Assembly: GCA_030524805.1 (NCBI GenBank)
Contig: JAUNFY010000006.1
Coordinates: forward strand, 1-64,000
Reading direction: 5' to 3'
Source: Bacteroidales bacterium
GTDB lineage: Bacteria; Bacteroidota; Bacteroidia; Bacteroidales; Muribaculaceae
Length of the DNA: 64,000 bases
Shown: piece after piece, positions 45,529-55,097 of the stretch
How positions within the stretch are numbered: position 1 is the stretch's first letter
How the letters are laid out: every line of letters starts with the position of its first letter
Program-made: the position numbers and the translations under genes
The notes under the pieces: model-generated
The model's database searches: none
Told to the model about the DNA's origin: nothing
What the model saw: only the letters and a program-made list of their open reading frames with translations

Positions 45529-45596
45529 TTGAAGTTGTTTTTATATATTGAAGTTGTTTAAACATCTTCATTGCAAGAATTGCAACTACAAAATTA
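45529..45596 (-). promoter_or_regulatory. M48 gene leader with -7 element and repeated motif
   Basis: Minus-strand -7 TAATTTTG (45596-45589) gives a leader of about 90 nt. Inside it are GTTTAAACAACTTCAA (45563-45548) and a second, shorter copy AAACAACTTCAA (45540-45529). The first equals the pfkA-leader 16-mer in inverse. Confidence 0.45.
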
Positions 45597-45699
45597 CAAA
45601 AAAATCCTGTTATGAGCGCAATGCCGGGGCATGAATTTTCGCACCGGGGCGCATAAGCGGCGAGGAGTTCGGAAATAAAGACAAAAATAAAGGCAAAAG

Positions 45700-45726
45700 A
45701 GGCTTCCCCGGAGTGCGGGGAAGCCT
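45700..45726 (-). terminator. Terminator of the second SusC/SusD locus
   Basis: Perfect 11-bp stem AGGCTTCCCCG / CGGGGAAGCCT, loop of five; read on the minus strand it is followed by CTTTTGCCTTTATTTTT. Confidence 0.75.
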
Positions 45727-45755
45727 GCGTGCTTATAGACGTGAGTCAATCCGGA

Positions 45756-46838
45756 TTACTTGCGGATGAACTTCTTGCCGTTCTGGATAAGGATACCCTT
45801 AGCGTCAGCGTTAACGCGTACGCCAAGCATGTTGTAGATGGGAGCGTCAGCGTTTTTTACAGCAGCACCTTCGATAGCCTCAACACCCATACCGAGCTTG
45901 GGTTCGAAAGTAACTTCGGGAGCTGTAACTTCGCCAGTCTCAGCATTTACCACTTCCTTGAAAACGATAGTGGGGTCTTCTTCAGTGAATACGAAGCCAC
46001 CGCAAGCAGCCTTCGAGCCGAGAGCAGAGAAATAGTAGGAGTTGCCTTCGAGCACATTGAATGTGAGGAAGCCTAAAGACTCACCGGGAGCCTTTTCATA
46101 GCCGGCCACGAGGTAGGGGAACTGGGGCTTGTTCTGGCCGGGGATTTCTTCCATCACGGCAGCACCCTTTACTTCCTTGCCTTCGTCGTTAGTCCATACG
46201 GGACGTTCGCCTGCAACTTCATTGCCGTCCTTGTCGAGCCAGATATTTTCACCGGCGTCATTCTTTTTCTGCTTTGTAGCCACGATGAAGTATTTGCTTG
46301 CATCGGGAGCGTTGAAGTCGATCAGACCCTCGTCGTCGCCCGACTGGCAAACGGGAAGAGAGTAGTGGATAATGTCAGTGCCGTTGGAGTAGCCGAGAGT
46401 GAAGGGAAGCGCACCTGTCTTGCCTTCGAACACGAGATACTGCTTGTTGGGGTTGATCTTAGTAAAGACAGTCATGAAGCCGTCTTTCTTAGCGTCGATG
46501 CGGAACACAGCGCCAGCGCTCATCACGCCGCTCTCGTAGCTGACGAAAGTGGGGTTTGCATTGCCCACAGCACCGCTGCCGAGAGTGATAGCCTCGCCGG
46601 CCACTGTCACTTCCTGATAAGTCTTGTAGGTGGTAGTGGTGCCCCAGCTGTCTTCATAAGCGAGCATGAAAGTGCCGGCCTCGTTGTCAACGATAGTTGT
46701 TTCAGCGGGCATGGTGACTTTGTCTTTGCCAAGACCTGCAGCCTCGAGGTCTTCGGAAGTTGCGAGACCAACTACAGTCTGCGCATTTGCTACAGTAGCA
46801 AACGCAGCTACTGTGAGGAAAAGTAATGATTTCTTCAT
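45756..46838 (-). CDS. Exported protein of unknown function with a sorting-like C-terminus
   Basis: 360 aa. Signal peptide (about 1-19, ANAQ end), a beta-rich body without recognisable family, and a C-terminus IYNMLGVRVNADAKGILIQN followed by GKKFIRK. This end is almost that of the pectate lyase at 57716 (GILIRNGKKFIRK) and resembles C-terminal sorting domains of the type IX system. It lies downstream of the SusC/SusD genes and may bind or process the same substrate, or it may be a separate surface protein. Confidence 0.7.
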   Translation of the reverse strand: MKKSLLFLTVAAFATVANAQTVVGLATSEDLEAAGLGKDKVTMPAETTIVDNEAGTFMLAYEDSWGTTTTYKTYQEVTVAGEAITLGSGAVGNANPTFVSYESGVMSAGAVFRIDAKKDGFMTVFTKINPNKQYLVFEGKTGALPFTLGYSNGTDIIHYSLPVCQSGDDEGLIDFNAPDASKYFIVATKQKKNDAGENIWLDKDGNEVAGERPVWTNDEGKEVKGAAVMEEIPGQNKPQFPYLVAGYEKAPGESLGFLTFNVLEGNSYYFSALGSKAACGGFVFTEEDPTIVFKEVVNAETGEVTAPEVTFEPKLGMGVEAIEGAAVKNADAPIYNMLGVRVNADAKGILIQNGKKFIRK

Positions 46839-46879
46839 TGTGAAATGATTAAATGGTTAATGTATTATTCAGTTTTATC

Positions 46880-46907
46880 AGGTGACGGGAACAAAGTCCC
46901 GTCACCT
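46880..46907 (-). other. Hairpin between the two small genes of the second SusCD locus
   Basis: Perfect 11-bp stem AGGTGACGGGA / TCCCGTCACCT, loop ACAAAG. No U-tract follows on either strand, so it more likely protects mRNA or sets relative expression than terminates. Confidence 0.5.
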
Positions 46908-46919
46908 ATTGAGTTGGAT

Positions 46920-47405
46920 TTACTGCTGCTTGTTGCCGGAGAAAGTGTAGGAGAATTCCACCTCTTTACGTCCGCTTCTCACAACTTTGTTGTACTGCAT
47001 TGTAGCAACACCTTCGGGAGATACCTTTCCGGTGAAAGATGTGCCAAAAGGATTGGAAGAAGTAGTTACATTCCAATAAGAGAGCACACCGGAGCTGAGA
47101 CGCGAGATATTTGCGGCGCAAGTGGGAGCATTCAGACCGAGGTCAAGTTCCGACTCGACAGTAAGCACTGTTACGTTATTGCCAAGCGACTCATCTACAG
47201 AGAAAGTGATCGATCCGGGTTTAGACTCTTCAGCCATAGTGCTGAGATTTGTGCGCGACCATGTGCCGGTGTATGTTCCGACCACGAGTTTCTCGGCATT
47301 GTCAAGACCACCTGTGGGAGGAATCTTATCATGCTTGTCGTCGCAAGCCACGAGGCCCATGACAAGAGTCAGGCAAAGAAATATAGTATTTAAAACCTTT
47401 TTCAT
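46920..47405 (-). CDS. Lipoprotein of unknown function
   Basis: 161 aa with a lipobox at Cys21 (GLVAC). The body looks like a small beta-sandwich with a lipocalin-like layout (GTYTGTWSRTNLS near the start of the mature part). It begins 22 bp after the susD stop, so it belongs to the SusC/SusD operon and is probably an accessory surface protein. Confidence 0.7.
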   Translation of the reverse strand: MKKVLNTIFLCLTLVMGLVACDDKHDKIPPTGGLDNAEKLVVGTYTGTWSRTNLSTMAEESKPGSITFSVDESLGNNVTVLTVESELDLGLNAPTCAANISRLSSGVLSYWNVTTSSNPFGTSFTGKVSPEGVATMQYNKVVRSGRKEVEFSYTFSGNKQQ

Positions 47406-47427
47406 TTTACTTTAGATTAAGAATGGA

Positions 47428-49272
47428 TTAATATCCGGGGTTCTGGTCTTCCGAAGAGATGCTCTTATTGCTGTCGATCTCGGCCTGCGGAATCGGGCGA
47501 TACCACTTGATCTCACCCTGAGCGTTGCTCATGTCGGAAACAGAGTGCATGAAGCGGCTGAACTCAAGATTGTAGCGAACGAGCTGCTTTGTGCGACGGA
47601 GGTCGAAGAAGCGTGTACGCTCAGCGTAGCATTCGCGTGCACGTTCATCGAGCACGAGGTCAAGAGGGACGAACTGGAATCTCTCGTTTGTCACATAAGG
47701 AGCTTCATATTCGCTGAAAGAACTGAGTTCCTTGGCACCTGCCCTTCTACGGACATCATTGATCTTCTGAAGAGCCTTGCCGTCTTCACCTGCGAGCAGA
47801 TAAGCCTCAGCAGCTACGAGATACATCTCGCTGACATGGAGGAGGGGCACATCGCGGTAGTCTTGCTTCTGAGTCACGTTCTGTGCGGTCGGGTCGTCAT
47901 ATTTTGTTACGCAGGTACCGTTGTTGGCAGCCTCACGGATGAAGTCGGTGTAGGGTACGACCTTCTTTGAAGGCATTGTACCATTCGAATTGAAGTTCCA
48001 CTTTGTCACGTTCTCACCGGTGATGATAGCAGCGAAAGGCTCGTTGACACCGTATGTGTTGACATCGAATTTCTTGAGGATGCGGCCATCGGCAATCATC
48101 TGGCGGATATCGGCCTCAGCCTCAGCCACTGTAGTTGCCGGCGGATAGATCTTCATCGCAATCGGGAGAGCCTTCTGCTCTTCGGGGGTGCAGTTGTACC
48201 ATGCCATGTAGCCCTGCTTTCCCCATTCGGCGTTGCCGCCGCTGTTCTTGGGAGAGTTATAGAACATGGTCATGAAAGTACCCTCGAAACGCTTGTCGCC
48301 TTTCTCGAAGAGAGTTGCAGCCTTTTCGGAGCACATGTTGGTACCGCCGTTATTTGTGCCTTTCAGTCCGGACTGGATACAGTTGCCATAATAGGAGATG
48401 TAGTTGTTCATCAGCGAATGTCCGCCGCTTGTCACATCGCCCGGATAACCGTTCTTATCATACTGAGCGGAGAAAATCTCCTCAGCATTACCTTCGTTGT
48501 AAGGGCTCCACTTTTCGGCAAACGGCATTGTGAGCTGAATACCCATGATAGACTTCTCGGCCCATGCAGCAGCTTTCTTGAACATTTCCGTGCTTGTGAC
48601 GGTATATGTTCCGGCGGCAGCGTCGGTAAGCTTTGTGTCAAGATCCCATGCAGCAGCAAGAGCTATCTTTGCAGCGATCGCTGCTACAGCCTGCTTGCTT
48701 GCGCTTCCCTTGTGGTCCTGTTCGGGAAGGCCCGAATTGTTGTATATATCCTCGCATTCAGCAAGAAGCATCGGATAAAGCTCCTCGAGGGGAACTCTCG
48801 GATATTCGTTCTGCGCTGTCTGCACATATTCTGTGACGTAAGGAACGGCACCGAACTGCTGAGTGAGGTAATAGTAGCCGAGCACACGCATGAATCTGCC
48901 TTCAGCAGCGAGATCAGCATCATCGCCGGCATAGTGGATAAGGCAGTTTGCCTGAGCAATCATATAGGAGACATTCTTATAGTAGTCTTTCACGGTACCG
49001 TTGTCGGGAGTGACCGTAAACATTGAGAATGTTCCATCGTCGGCACTACGCGGATTGATGAAGAGGTCGCCGGCCTGGTCGAGCATCTCGATGTGAGTGG
49101 CAATCCATCTTACAGAATTGTACATCACGGGACGAATCTGCTCAGGATGTTCGGCGAAATAAATATCAGAATCATCCGCATTCGAGAGGTTTTTGGAGTC
49201 AAGGAAGTCCGAACAGCCGGTGGCGAGAAGAGCACTTCCGAGACCCAGAACAATATATTTTAATTTTTTCAT
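47428..49272 (-). CDS. SusD-like lipoprotein, second locus
   Basis: 614 aa, lipobox at Cys20 (LLATGC). Family features are the N-terminal CSDFLDSKNL, mid-length TPR helices, and the C-terminal ERARECYAERTRFFDLRR plus EDQNPGY end. Longer than the first SusD (513 aa). It pairs with the SusC at 49294. The locus has no adjacent glycosidase, so the ligand is unknown; it may be a non-glucan substrate. Confidence 0.93.
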   Translation of the reverse strand: MKKLKYIVLGLGSALLATGCSDFLDSKNLSNADDSDIYFAEHPEQIRPVMYNSVRWIATHIEMLDQAGDLFINPRSADDGTFSMFTVTPDNGTVKDYYKNVSYMIAQANCLIHYAGDDADLAAEGRFMRVLGYYYLTQQFGAVPYVTEYVQTAQNEYPRVPLEELYPMLLAECEDIYNNSGLPEQDHKGSASKQAVAAIAAKIALAAAWDLDTKLTDAAAGTYTVTSTEMFKKAAAWAEKSIMGIQLTMPFAEKWSPYNEGNAEEIFSAQYDKNGYPGDVTSGGHSLMNNYISYYGNCIQSGLKGTNNGGTNMCSEKAATLFEKGDKRFEGTFMTMFYNSPKNSGGNAEWGKQGYMAWYNCTPEEQKALPIAMKIYPPATTVAEAEADIRQMIADGRILKKFDVNTYGVNEPFAAIITGENVTKWNFNSNGTMPSKKVVPYTDFIREAANNGTCVTKYDDPTAQNVTQKQDYRDVPLLHVSEMYLVAAEAYLLAGEDGKALQKINDVRRRAGAKELSSFSEYEAPYVTNERFQFVPLDLVLDERARECYAERTRFFDLRRTKQLVRYNLEFSRFMHSVSDMSNAQGEIKWYRPIPQAEIDSNKSISSEDQNPGY

Positions 49273-49293
49273 GATTTATCTTTCTCTTAAATG

Positions 49294-52200
49294 TTAGAAA
49301 GTGATATTGGCTCCAAACTCGTAGGTGATAGTGCTCGGGCCGTCGTTTTTGGCAGCAGCCTCAGCCCATTCGGGATCAAAGCCTTTATATTTCGACCAAA
49401 CAAACGGATTTGAAATATTCACATACAGACGGAGTCTGCTGCATCCGATCTTCTCGATAATCTGTTTGGAGAAATTGTAGCCAAGCGAAACGTGCTGCAC
49501 TTTCCAGAAAGAACCGTCTACAACCTGACGGGCGTTGTATTTGTTGTCGTTGTTGTTGTAGCCGAAATAGGAAGCAGCCGGGCCGAGGCCGTCGTTGCCG
49601 CCGGCGTTGACGAGAGGCCAAGAACCGTAGTGGGTCTGGGTCTGATAAACAGGGTTGATCAGAGTGCCGTCGGCGCGAACGCCGTCAGCATCGAGGAGCA
49701 TACCTGCGGGGATATAGTTATCCATCATGACCTTTCCACGTCCGCGGTCGTGCCAGTCGAAAGAGTCGCCTGCCATGAAGGGAGAAGCCACCTTGAAGCC
49801 CTGCTTAGTATAGATAGAGAAGCCGAAGTCGATGGAGCCGCCTTTTTTGGGAAGACGATAAGTAAGGTTGGATGTGATAGAACCGGTAAATTTAGGATTG
49901 GAGTTAAATACCACACGGTCGTTTTCATCCCACTTGCCATCACCGTTCACGTCGCGGATGATGGGCTGGCCTTCAGCCTGGCCGTAGCAAGCATAGTAAT
50001 AGTCGCATGCTCTCACGGTTTCGCCGGGAGTGAAGCCCTTGTCGATTGCAATCTGATGGTTGGGCACTGTCATGTTGCGGTCAGACACGATGCCGTCCCA
50101 CGCGTAAGCGTAAACATTGTTGACAGGCTGACCAACGAACAGACAGTTATTGGCACTGGAGTTGATGATCTGATCAGAGATGCCATTGAGCACTTTTACG
50201 GTGTTCGCGTTGTGGGCAAAATTGAACGAAGTGGTCCAGGTCCAGTCTTTTGTATCGATGTTGGTGGTGGTCAATGAGATTTCGACACCTGTATTCTTTA
50301 CAGAACCGACATTAGTGTAAATCTTCTCATAGCCTGTTTCCATCGGAAGAGGAAGGTCGAAAAGAAGATCCTTCGAAGTCTTGGTGTACCATTCGATGCT
50401 ACCAACGATACGGTTGTTGAGGAAACCGAAATCAAGACCAACGTTAAACTCATGAGATTTTTCCCATTTAATAGCCTTGTCGACAATGCCGGAGGGATAG
50501 AAACCGTCTACGTAAGTTCCACCAAAGGGATAATATCCGCTCGAGGAAACGCCTACGATGGTAGCATAGTCGCTGATACCGGAGTTGTTACCTGTAATAC
50601 CATAGCTCAGACGGAGCTTGAGGTTGTTGAGCCAGCTCTTCTGAAGGAATTCTTCTTCAGCGATATTCCAACCCACAGCGAACGAGGGGAAGCAACCCCA
50701 ACGATAATCCTTTGCGAATTTAGACGAGCCATCCCAACGCACAGTAGCAGTAGCCATATAACGGCTCTTCCAAGAATAGTTGGCACGGATAGCGACAGAT
50801 TCCATAGTCACCTCAGAGAAGTGAGAATAAGGATAATCACTGTTTTTGATAGGGGTACCGGAATTCAGATTCCACCATTTTGTAGCCTCAAGAGGGTCGG
50901 AGACTGCATTGCGATACTCTTCTGAATTATTCTTTTCAGCAGAATACAAAGCCATTGCGTTGATGGAGTGGTCGCCGAAAGAGCGGATGTAGCTCAAGAC
51001 GTTGTCCCAAGTCCAACCGTAGCTTGTCTTTTCTTTTACGACAGCCTGACGAGCGTCGTTGTCAACCCAAGTCTGGCCTGTAGTCGGGTTTGTGTATCCG
51101 ACATACTGACCATTGCGGTAATGGGTATAAGTCGGAGAGATTGTAGTCTTGAACGTAAGACCCTTGATGATGTTGAACTGAACGTAGACATTACCGAGCA
51201 GACGATAGGTCTTGCGCTTCTCCGAAGAGTTCTTCATGCGGTCGAGCGGGTTGATGAAGTCGGAGAACTGGTTTGCGTCAGTTCCGAGAGTAGTCTTATT
51301 GCCGGGGAAGTGGACAGTGTTGCCGTTTTCATCGTAAGGGATCATGAACGGATTCACACGATAAGCCTGACCGATAGCATCGCTGTCGGCATAAGAATTG
51401 TTGATCTGAGCGAAGTTGATATTGAAACCTGCGCTGATCACCTTATTGATCTGAGCGTCGACACTACCCTTGAAAGAATAGTTGGTCTTGCTGTCACCTT
51501 TGTAAAGACCTTCAACATTCTCATAGCCGAGGCCGAAGTGATAGTTGACCTTATCGCTTGCACCTGACACTGACACATAATGGTTCTGCTGATGGCCGTC
51601 CTGAGTGACGAGACCGGGCCAATAGGAAGTGGCATTGTTGGCAAGCATTTCCTTCAGCACGTAAGGTGATTCGATGTCGGCACGAGCCTGCTGCACGAGC
51701 GCCTGACCGAGACCCATGTCGGCGGGAAGAATGCCGAAAGTGGTCTGAGGCTCCCACACGTTCACGCCAGCTGCAGGCTGAGTGAACTTCATGAGACGAT
51801 AGCGATACCATTGTTCGCCGTCCATGAACTGCGGCATGCGTGTTGCGTGGCTTATACCATAATATCCGTCGTAAGATATTGTTGCCTTTGTACCTTTGTT
51901 GACGTTAGCACCACTCTTTGTAGTGACCATAACGACACCGGCAGTAGCACGCGAACCATAGATAGCCGTAGAGGAAGCATCCTTGAGGATATCGATTCGC
52001 TCAATGTCCTGAGGGTTAAGGAAAGAGATGTCGGAAGTCTGCACTCCGTCTACCACGTAAAGAGGCGTCAGCTTGGAGTTGATTGATGACTTACCACGAA
52101 TCTCGATGGAGATATCACCGTTGGTACGGCCTGTAGCCTTTGTAATATTGACACCCGGCACAGAACCCTGAAGTCCTTCAAGCACTGAAGCAGCACCCTT

Positions 52201-52632
52201 GGCATTGAGTTGCTCTGTGTCTACGACGCTGACCGAACCGGTGAGGTCGGATTTCTTGATCTGGCCGTAACCTACAACTACAAGTTCGTCGAGCGACTGG
52301 GAGTCTTCGATCATCGTGACGTTGATCTGAGTGCGACCCTTCACGTCTTCGGTCTTTGTGTCATAGCCGATGTAGGAGAATGTCAATTTTCCCTTGGCCG
52401 GTACGTTTTTAAGTTCGTAGTTGCCGTCGAGGTCGGTTGCAGTGCCATTGGAAGAGCCTGCCACCATTACGGTAACGCCGATAAGAGGTTCGCCGGAAGG
52501 ATCAATCACCGTACCGGTGACGTTGACATTCTGCGCGAACAGGGGGATTGCCATGAAGAAGGCAATCACGGTCAGGAGTGCCTTGCGCAGGCCTGACTGT
52601 TCTCGTTTCGATGTTGGTTTAGATTTGGTCAT
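49294..52632 (-). CDS. SusC-like TonB-dependent transporter, second locus
   Basis: 1112 aa. A basic N-terminal start (MTKSKPTSKREQSGLRK) precedes the hydrophobic signal (about 18-34, AQ end). Carboxypeptidase-D regulatory-like domain with GEPLIGVTVMVAGSSNGTAT, then SLDELVVVGYGQIKKSDLTG, plug with PLYVVDGVQTSD and SSTAIYGSRATAGVVMVTTK, and a beta-barrel ending EFGANITF. It is first in the minus-strand operon susC-susD-46920 gene, possibly including 45756. Confidence 0.95.
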   Translation of the reverse strand: MTKSKPTSKREQSGLRKALLTVIAFFMAIPLFAQNVNVTGTVIDPSGEPLIGVTVMVAGSSNGTATDLDGNYELKNVPAKGKLTFSYIGYDTKTEDVKGRTQINVTMIEDSQSLDELVVVGYGQIKKSDLTGSVSVVDTEQLNAKGAASVLEGLQGSVPGVNITKATGRTNGDISIEIRGKSSINSKLTPLYVVDGVQTSDISFLNPQDIERIDILKDASSTAIYGSRATAGVVMVTTKSGANVNKGTKATISYDGYYGISHATRMPQFMDGEQWYRYRLMKFTQPAAGVNVWEPQTTFGILPADMGLGQALVQQARADIESPYVLKEMLANNATSYWPGLVTQDGHQQNHYVSVSGASDKVNYHFGLGYENVEGLYKGDSKTNYSFKGSVDAQINKVISAGFNINFAQINNSYADSDAIGQAYRVNPFMIPYDENGNTVHFPGNKTTLGTDANQFSDFINPLDRMKNSSEKRKTYRLLGNVYVQFNIIKGLTFKTTISPTYTHYRNGQYVGYTNPTTGQTWVDNDARQAVVKEKTSYGWTWDNVLSYIRSFGDHSINAMALYSAEKNNSEEYRNAVSDPLEATKWWNLNSGTPIKNSDYPYSHFSEVTMESVAIRANYSWKSRYMATATVRWDGSSKFAKDYRWGCFPSFAVGWNIAEEEFLQKSWLNNLKLRLSYGITGNNSGISDYATIVGVSSSGYYPFGGTYVDGFYPSGIVDKAIKWEKSHEFNVGLDFGFLNNRIVGSIEWYTKTSKDLLFDLPLPMETGYEKIYTNVGSVKNTGVEISLTTTNIDTKDWTWTTSFNFAHNANTVKVLNGISDQIINSSANNCLFVGQPVNNVYAYAWDGIVSDRNMTVPNHQIAIDKGFTPGETVRACDYYYACYGQAEGQPIIRDVNGDGKWDENDRVVFNSNPKFTGSITSNLTYRLPKKGGSIDFGFSIYTKQGFKVASPFMAGDSFDWHDRGRGKVMMDNYIPAGMLLDADGVRADGTLINPVYQTQTHYGSWPLVNAGGNDGLGPAASYFGYNNNDNKYNARQVVDGSFWKVQHVSLGYNFSKQIIEKIGCSRLRLYVNISNPFVWSKYKGFDPEWAEAAAKNDGPSTITYEFGANITF

Positions 52633-52977
52633 AATCCATTTTTATGTTGTTTGTTGTTTTTTTGCAGGGATACGTGGCGCGACAACTCAACAAGGCCTTT
52701 CGGATTCGAGTTTCGCAGGTATATTCATATTCTCTTTATTATCAGGTCGGTTCGTTAATATTTGTTACTGTAGGATGTCGTTATCCTAAAATCGCCCTTT
52801 CATAAAAGGGGGTTCAAGACGCAAAGTTATATAATATTCAACAATTTTCCAAAAAATTTTGAAAAAACATTATAAAAATTAACACTTCAGGCCTCACCGC
52901 ATGGTGAAACCAGAAGTGTAGGGTTGTGTTTTGCAAGTTCAAAGAAATCGCCCCTGCTGGCGGAGCGGGCATGCCTG
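52633..52977. other. Gap between the second susC and the metallopeptidase gene
   Basis: Holds the susC promoter and long leader. The rest (52860-52977) is AT-rich and then the end region of the peptidase gene; no other gene was seen. Confidence 0.5.
52822..52853 (-). promoter_or_regulatory. Promoter of the second SusC operon
   Basis: Minus-strand TTTG (52853-52850), 20 bp, TAACTTTG (52829-52822). The leader to the ATG at 52632 is about 180 nt and includes a CCCTTTTATGAAAGGG hairpin near its start. Confidence 0.72.
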
Positions 52978-53847
52978 TCAGCGCGGAGGGTATTGGCCGG
53001 TGAAGGTGTCGGCCACGTCGGGATCGCCCGATTTCAGGCCTTTGGAGAGCCAATAGACTCGCCATTCGCTGCGGCCATGATTGAACGATTCGGGCATCTC
53101 GCGCCCGTAGGCCTTCTTCTGCAGATAGTCGTCGCCTATCTTGGAGGCGGCGTTTATGGCGTTTTCTATATCGCCGGGTTCGATGGAGCCGAACATTTCG
53201 TTGTCGGCATATCCCCATATTCCGGCGTAGCAGTCGGCCTGAAGTTCGAGGCAGACACTGATCTTGTTGGCTTCCGCCTCGGATGTCTGCGCCATCGCCG
53301 AATGCGCCTTGCCGAGAGTGCCGAGCAGATTCTGTACATGATGGCCCACCTCATGGGCTATGACGTAGGCGTAGGTGAAATCGCCCGACGCCCCTATATC
53401 CTGCTGCATTGTCTTGAAGAAATCAAGGTCGATATAGACAGTCTGGTCGGCCGAGCAATAGAAGGGGCCCACCTGAGCGGTTCCCTGGCCGCACCCGGTC
53501 TGTATGGAGCCGCTGTAGATCACCATCTGCGGGGGAGTGTATTCGCCCCAGCCCTCTTCCTGAAATTTCTTGGTCCAGACGTCTTCGGTGCCGGCGAGCA
53601 CCTTAGATGCGAGGTCGTAGAGGCGCTGGTCTTCGGCATCGAGCTGCCGGGTCTGAGTGGTGTTGCCGTTGTCTTGCATGGAGTTGAAGGCCACCCGGGC
53701 CACGTCGCCCATGTTGCCTCCTGAAAGGAAGGTGACTACTGCGGCAATGATCACGCCGATTATTCCGCCGCCGATGCCGATGGCCTTGCCCGACATTCCT
53801 CGCCGGTCCTGGATGTTGCTGCTTGTTCTTCTGCCTGTGAGCCTCAT
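52978..53847 (-). CDS. Neutral zinc metallopeptidase (YpfJ family)
   Basis: 289 aa. A membrane-spanning segment (about 21-42, GIGGGIIGVIIAAVVTFL) follows a short cytoplasmic N-terminus. The zinc motif HEVGHH is at 165-170, and SEAEANKISVCLELQADCYAG follows with a likely third ligand. The YpfJ/zinc_peptidase family is widespread; the substrate is unknown. The catalytic part should face the periplasm. Confidence 0.9.
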   Translation of the reverse strand: MRLTGRRTSSNIQDRRGMSGKAIGIGGGIIGVIIAAVVTFLSGGNMGDVARVAFNSMQDNGNTTQTRQLDAEDQRLYDLASKVLAGTEDVWTKKFQEEGWGEYTPPQMVIYSGSIQTGCGQGTAQVGPFYCSADQTVYIDLDFFKTMQQDIGASGDFTYAYVIAHEVGHHVQNLLGTLGKAHSAMAQTSEAEANKISVCLELQADCYAGIWGYADNEMFGSIEPGDIENAINAASKIGDDYLQKKAYGREMPESFNHGRSEWRVYWLSKGLKSGDPDVADTFTGQYPPR

Positions 53848-53947
53848 GGTGAAGTTTTTTAGAGGGTTATATTTAGATAAACCGATTAGTTTGCTGTTTG
53901 GTTTTTGCAGGAAATAATATTAATGTTGAATAGGGATAACAGAGGCT

Positions 53948-54461
53948 TTATCCGATTTGGAGAGCCGGATGGGTGCTGTATGCCTCGCTTCGCTCGGGAT
54001 TTATTATGATTAATCGCATACGCGGATACAGCGGCCGCTTTGCGGCTGCGCCGTGGGGAACGCGGATTGGCGCGGATTTCTTTATATTGCAGGTGCTTGT
54101 GTGGATTGCTCCGGTGGTTGGACGCTGATGCTTTTGCCTTTGGCAAAAGCCGCGGATCGCGGGCGGAGGTTCGCGGAAAGTCCTCTTTTTGATTGTAATA
54201 GTCATGTTGTCAAGGCGATAAGGCCGGAGGCCTTATATTTTGTTAACCGGGGGTGCTTGCCACCCTCGGTATCCGTGCTTGACAGCCAGCATCCCCGGAG
54301 GGGTTGCACCACCTGGCACATTTTTGTTGGGGAGCGGGGCTGGTTGGATGCGTGTTGCAATCCCTCTGGGATTGATGGATGTGGAGAGGTGTTAACCGGG
54401 GGTGGCAAGCACCCCCGGTTAACAAGATGGAAGGCCTCCGGCCTTCTGCCTCGTCGGGAAT
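53948..54461 (+). repeat. 514-bp hairpin-rich repeat, copy 1
   Basis: Only two mismatches to copy 2 at 54514-55027 were found by eye. Hairpins include GCTTTTGCC-TTT-GGCAAAAGC, AAGGCCGGAGGCCTT, and a perfect 14-bp stem (54391-54404 / 54410-54423, GTTAACCGGGGGTG) with loop GCAAG. It also holds CGCGGATTGGCGCGGATTTC. A 137-codon open frame (54053-54466) is probably not translated. Confidence 0.88.
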
Positions 54462-54513
54462 ATTGAATGTTGAATTTGGAATGAGGTAAGGTTTAATGGG
54501 GCTGACGGTGGGC

Positions 54514-55027
54514 TTATCCGATTTGGAGAGCCGGATGGGTGCTGTATGCCTCGCTTCGCTCGGGATTTATTATGATTAATCGCATACGCGGATACAGCGG
54601 CCGCTTTGCGGCTGCGCCGTGGGGAACGCGGATTGGCGCGGATTTCTTTATATTGCAGGTGCTTGTGTGGATTGCTCCGGTGGTTGGACGCTGATGCTTT
54701 TGCCTTTGGCAAAAGCCGCGGATCGCGGGCGGAGGTTCGCGGAAAGTCCTCTTTTTGATTGTAATAGTCATGTTGTCAAGGCGATAAGGCCGGAGGCCTT
54801 ATATTTTGTTAACCGGGGGTGCTTGCCACCCTCGGTATCCGTGCTTGACAGCCAGCATCCCCGGAGGGGTTGCACCACCTGGCACATTTTTGTTGGGGAG
54901 CGGGGCTGGTTGGATGCGTGTTGCAATCCCTCTGGGATTGATGGATGTGGAGAGGTGTTAACCGGGGGTGGCGAGCACCCCCGGTTAACAAGATGGAAGG
55001 CCTCTGGCCTTCTGCCTCGTCGGGAAT
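54514..55027 (+). repeat. 514-bp hairpin-rich repeat, copy 2
   Basis: Copy of 53948-54461 with a period of 566 bp; the 52-bp spacer is not repeated as such. Changes seen: GCAAG to GCGAG in the loop of the long hairpin, and CCTCCGG to CCTCTGG. An open frame from its left half runs into the DUF4160 gene; the promoter at 55098 argues against a fusion protein. Confidence 0.88.
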
Positions 55028-55097
55028 GCTGGATGGGGAATTATATTAATGCTGAATTGGGAATATTGAATGTTGAATTTGAAATTCCGGGCGGGAA

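Noticed and set aside
53860..53885. Possible fifth GGTTAT-type element (GAGGGTTATATTTAG) upstream of the metallopeptidase gene
   Set aside because: There is no ATTCA and no paired stem ahead of it, so the match is probably chance.
54053..54466. 137-codon frame in the 514-bp repeat (and its copy in 54619 onwards)
   Set aside because: It is made from hairpin sequences, occurs in several frames on both strands, and the DUF4160 promoter lies inside the apparent fusion to that gene.
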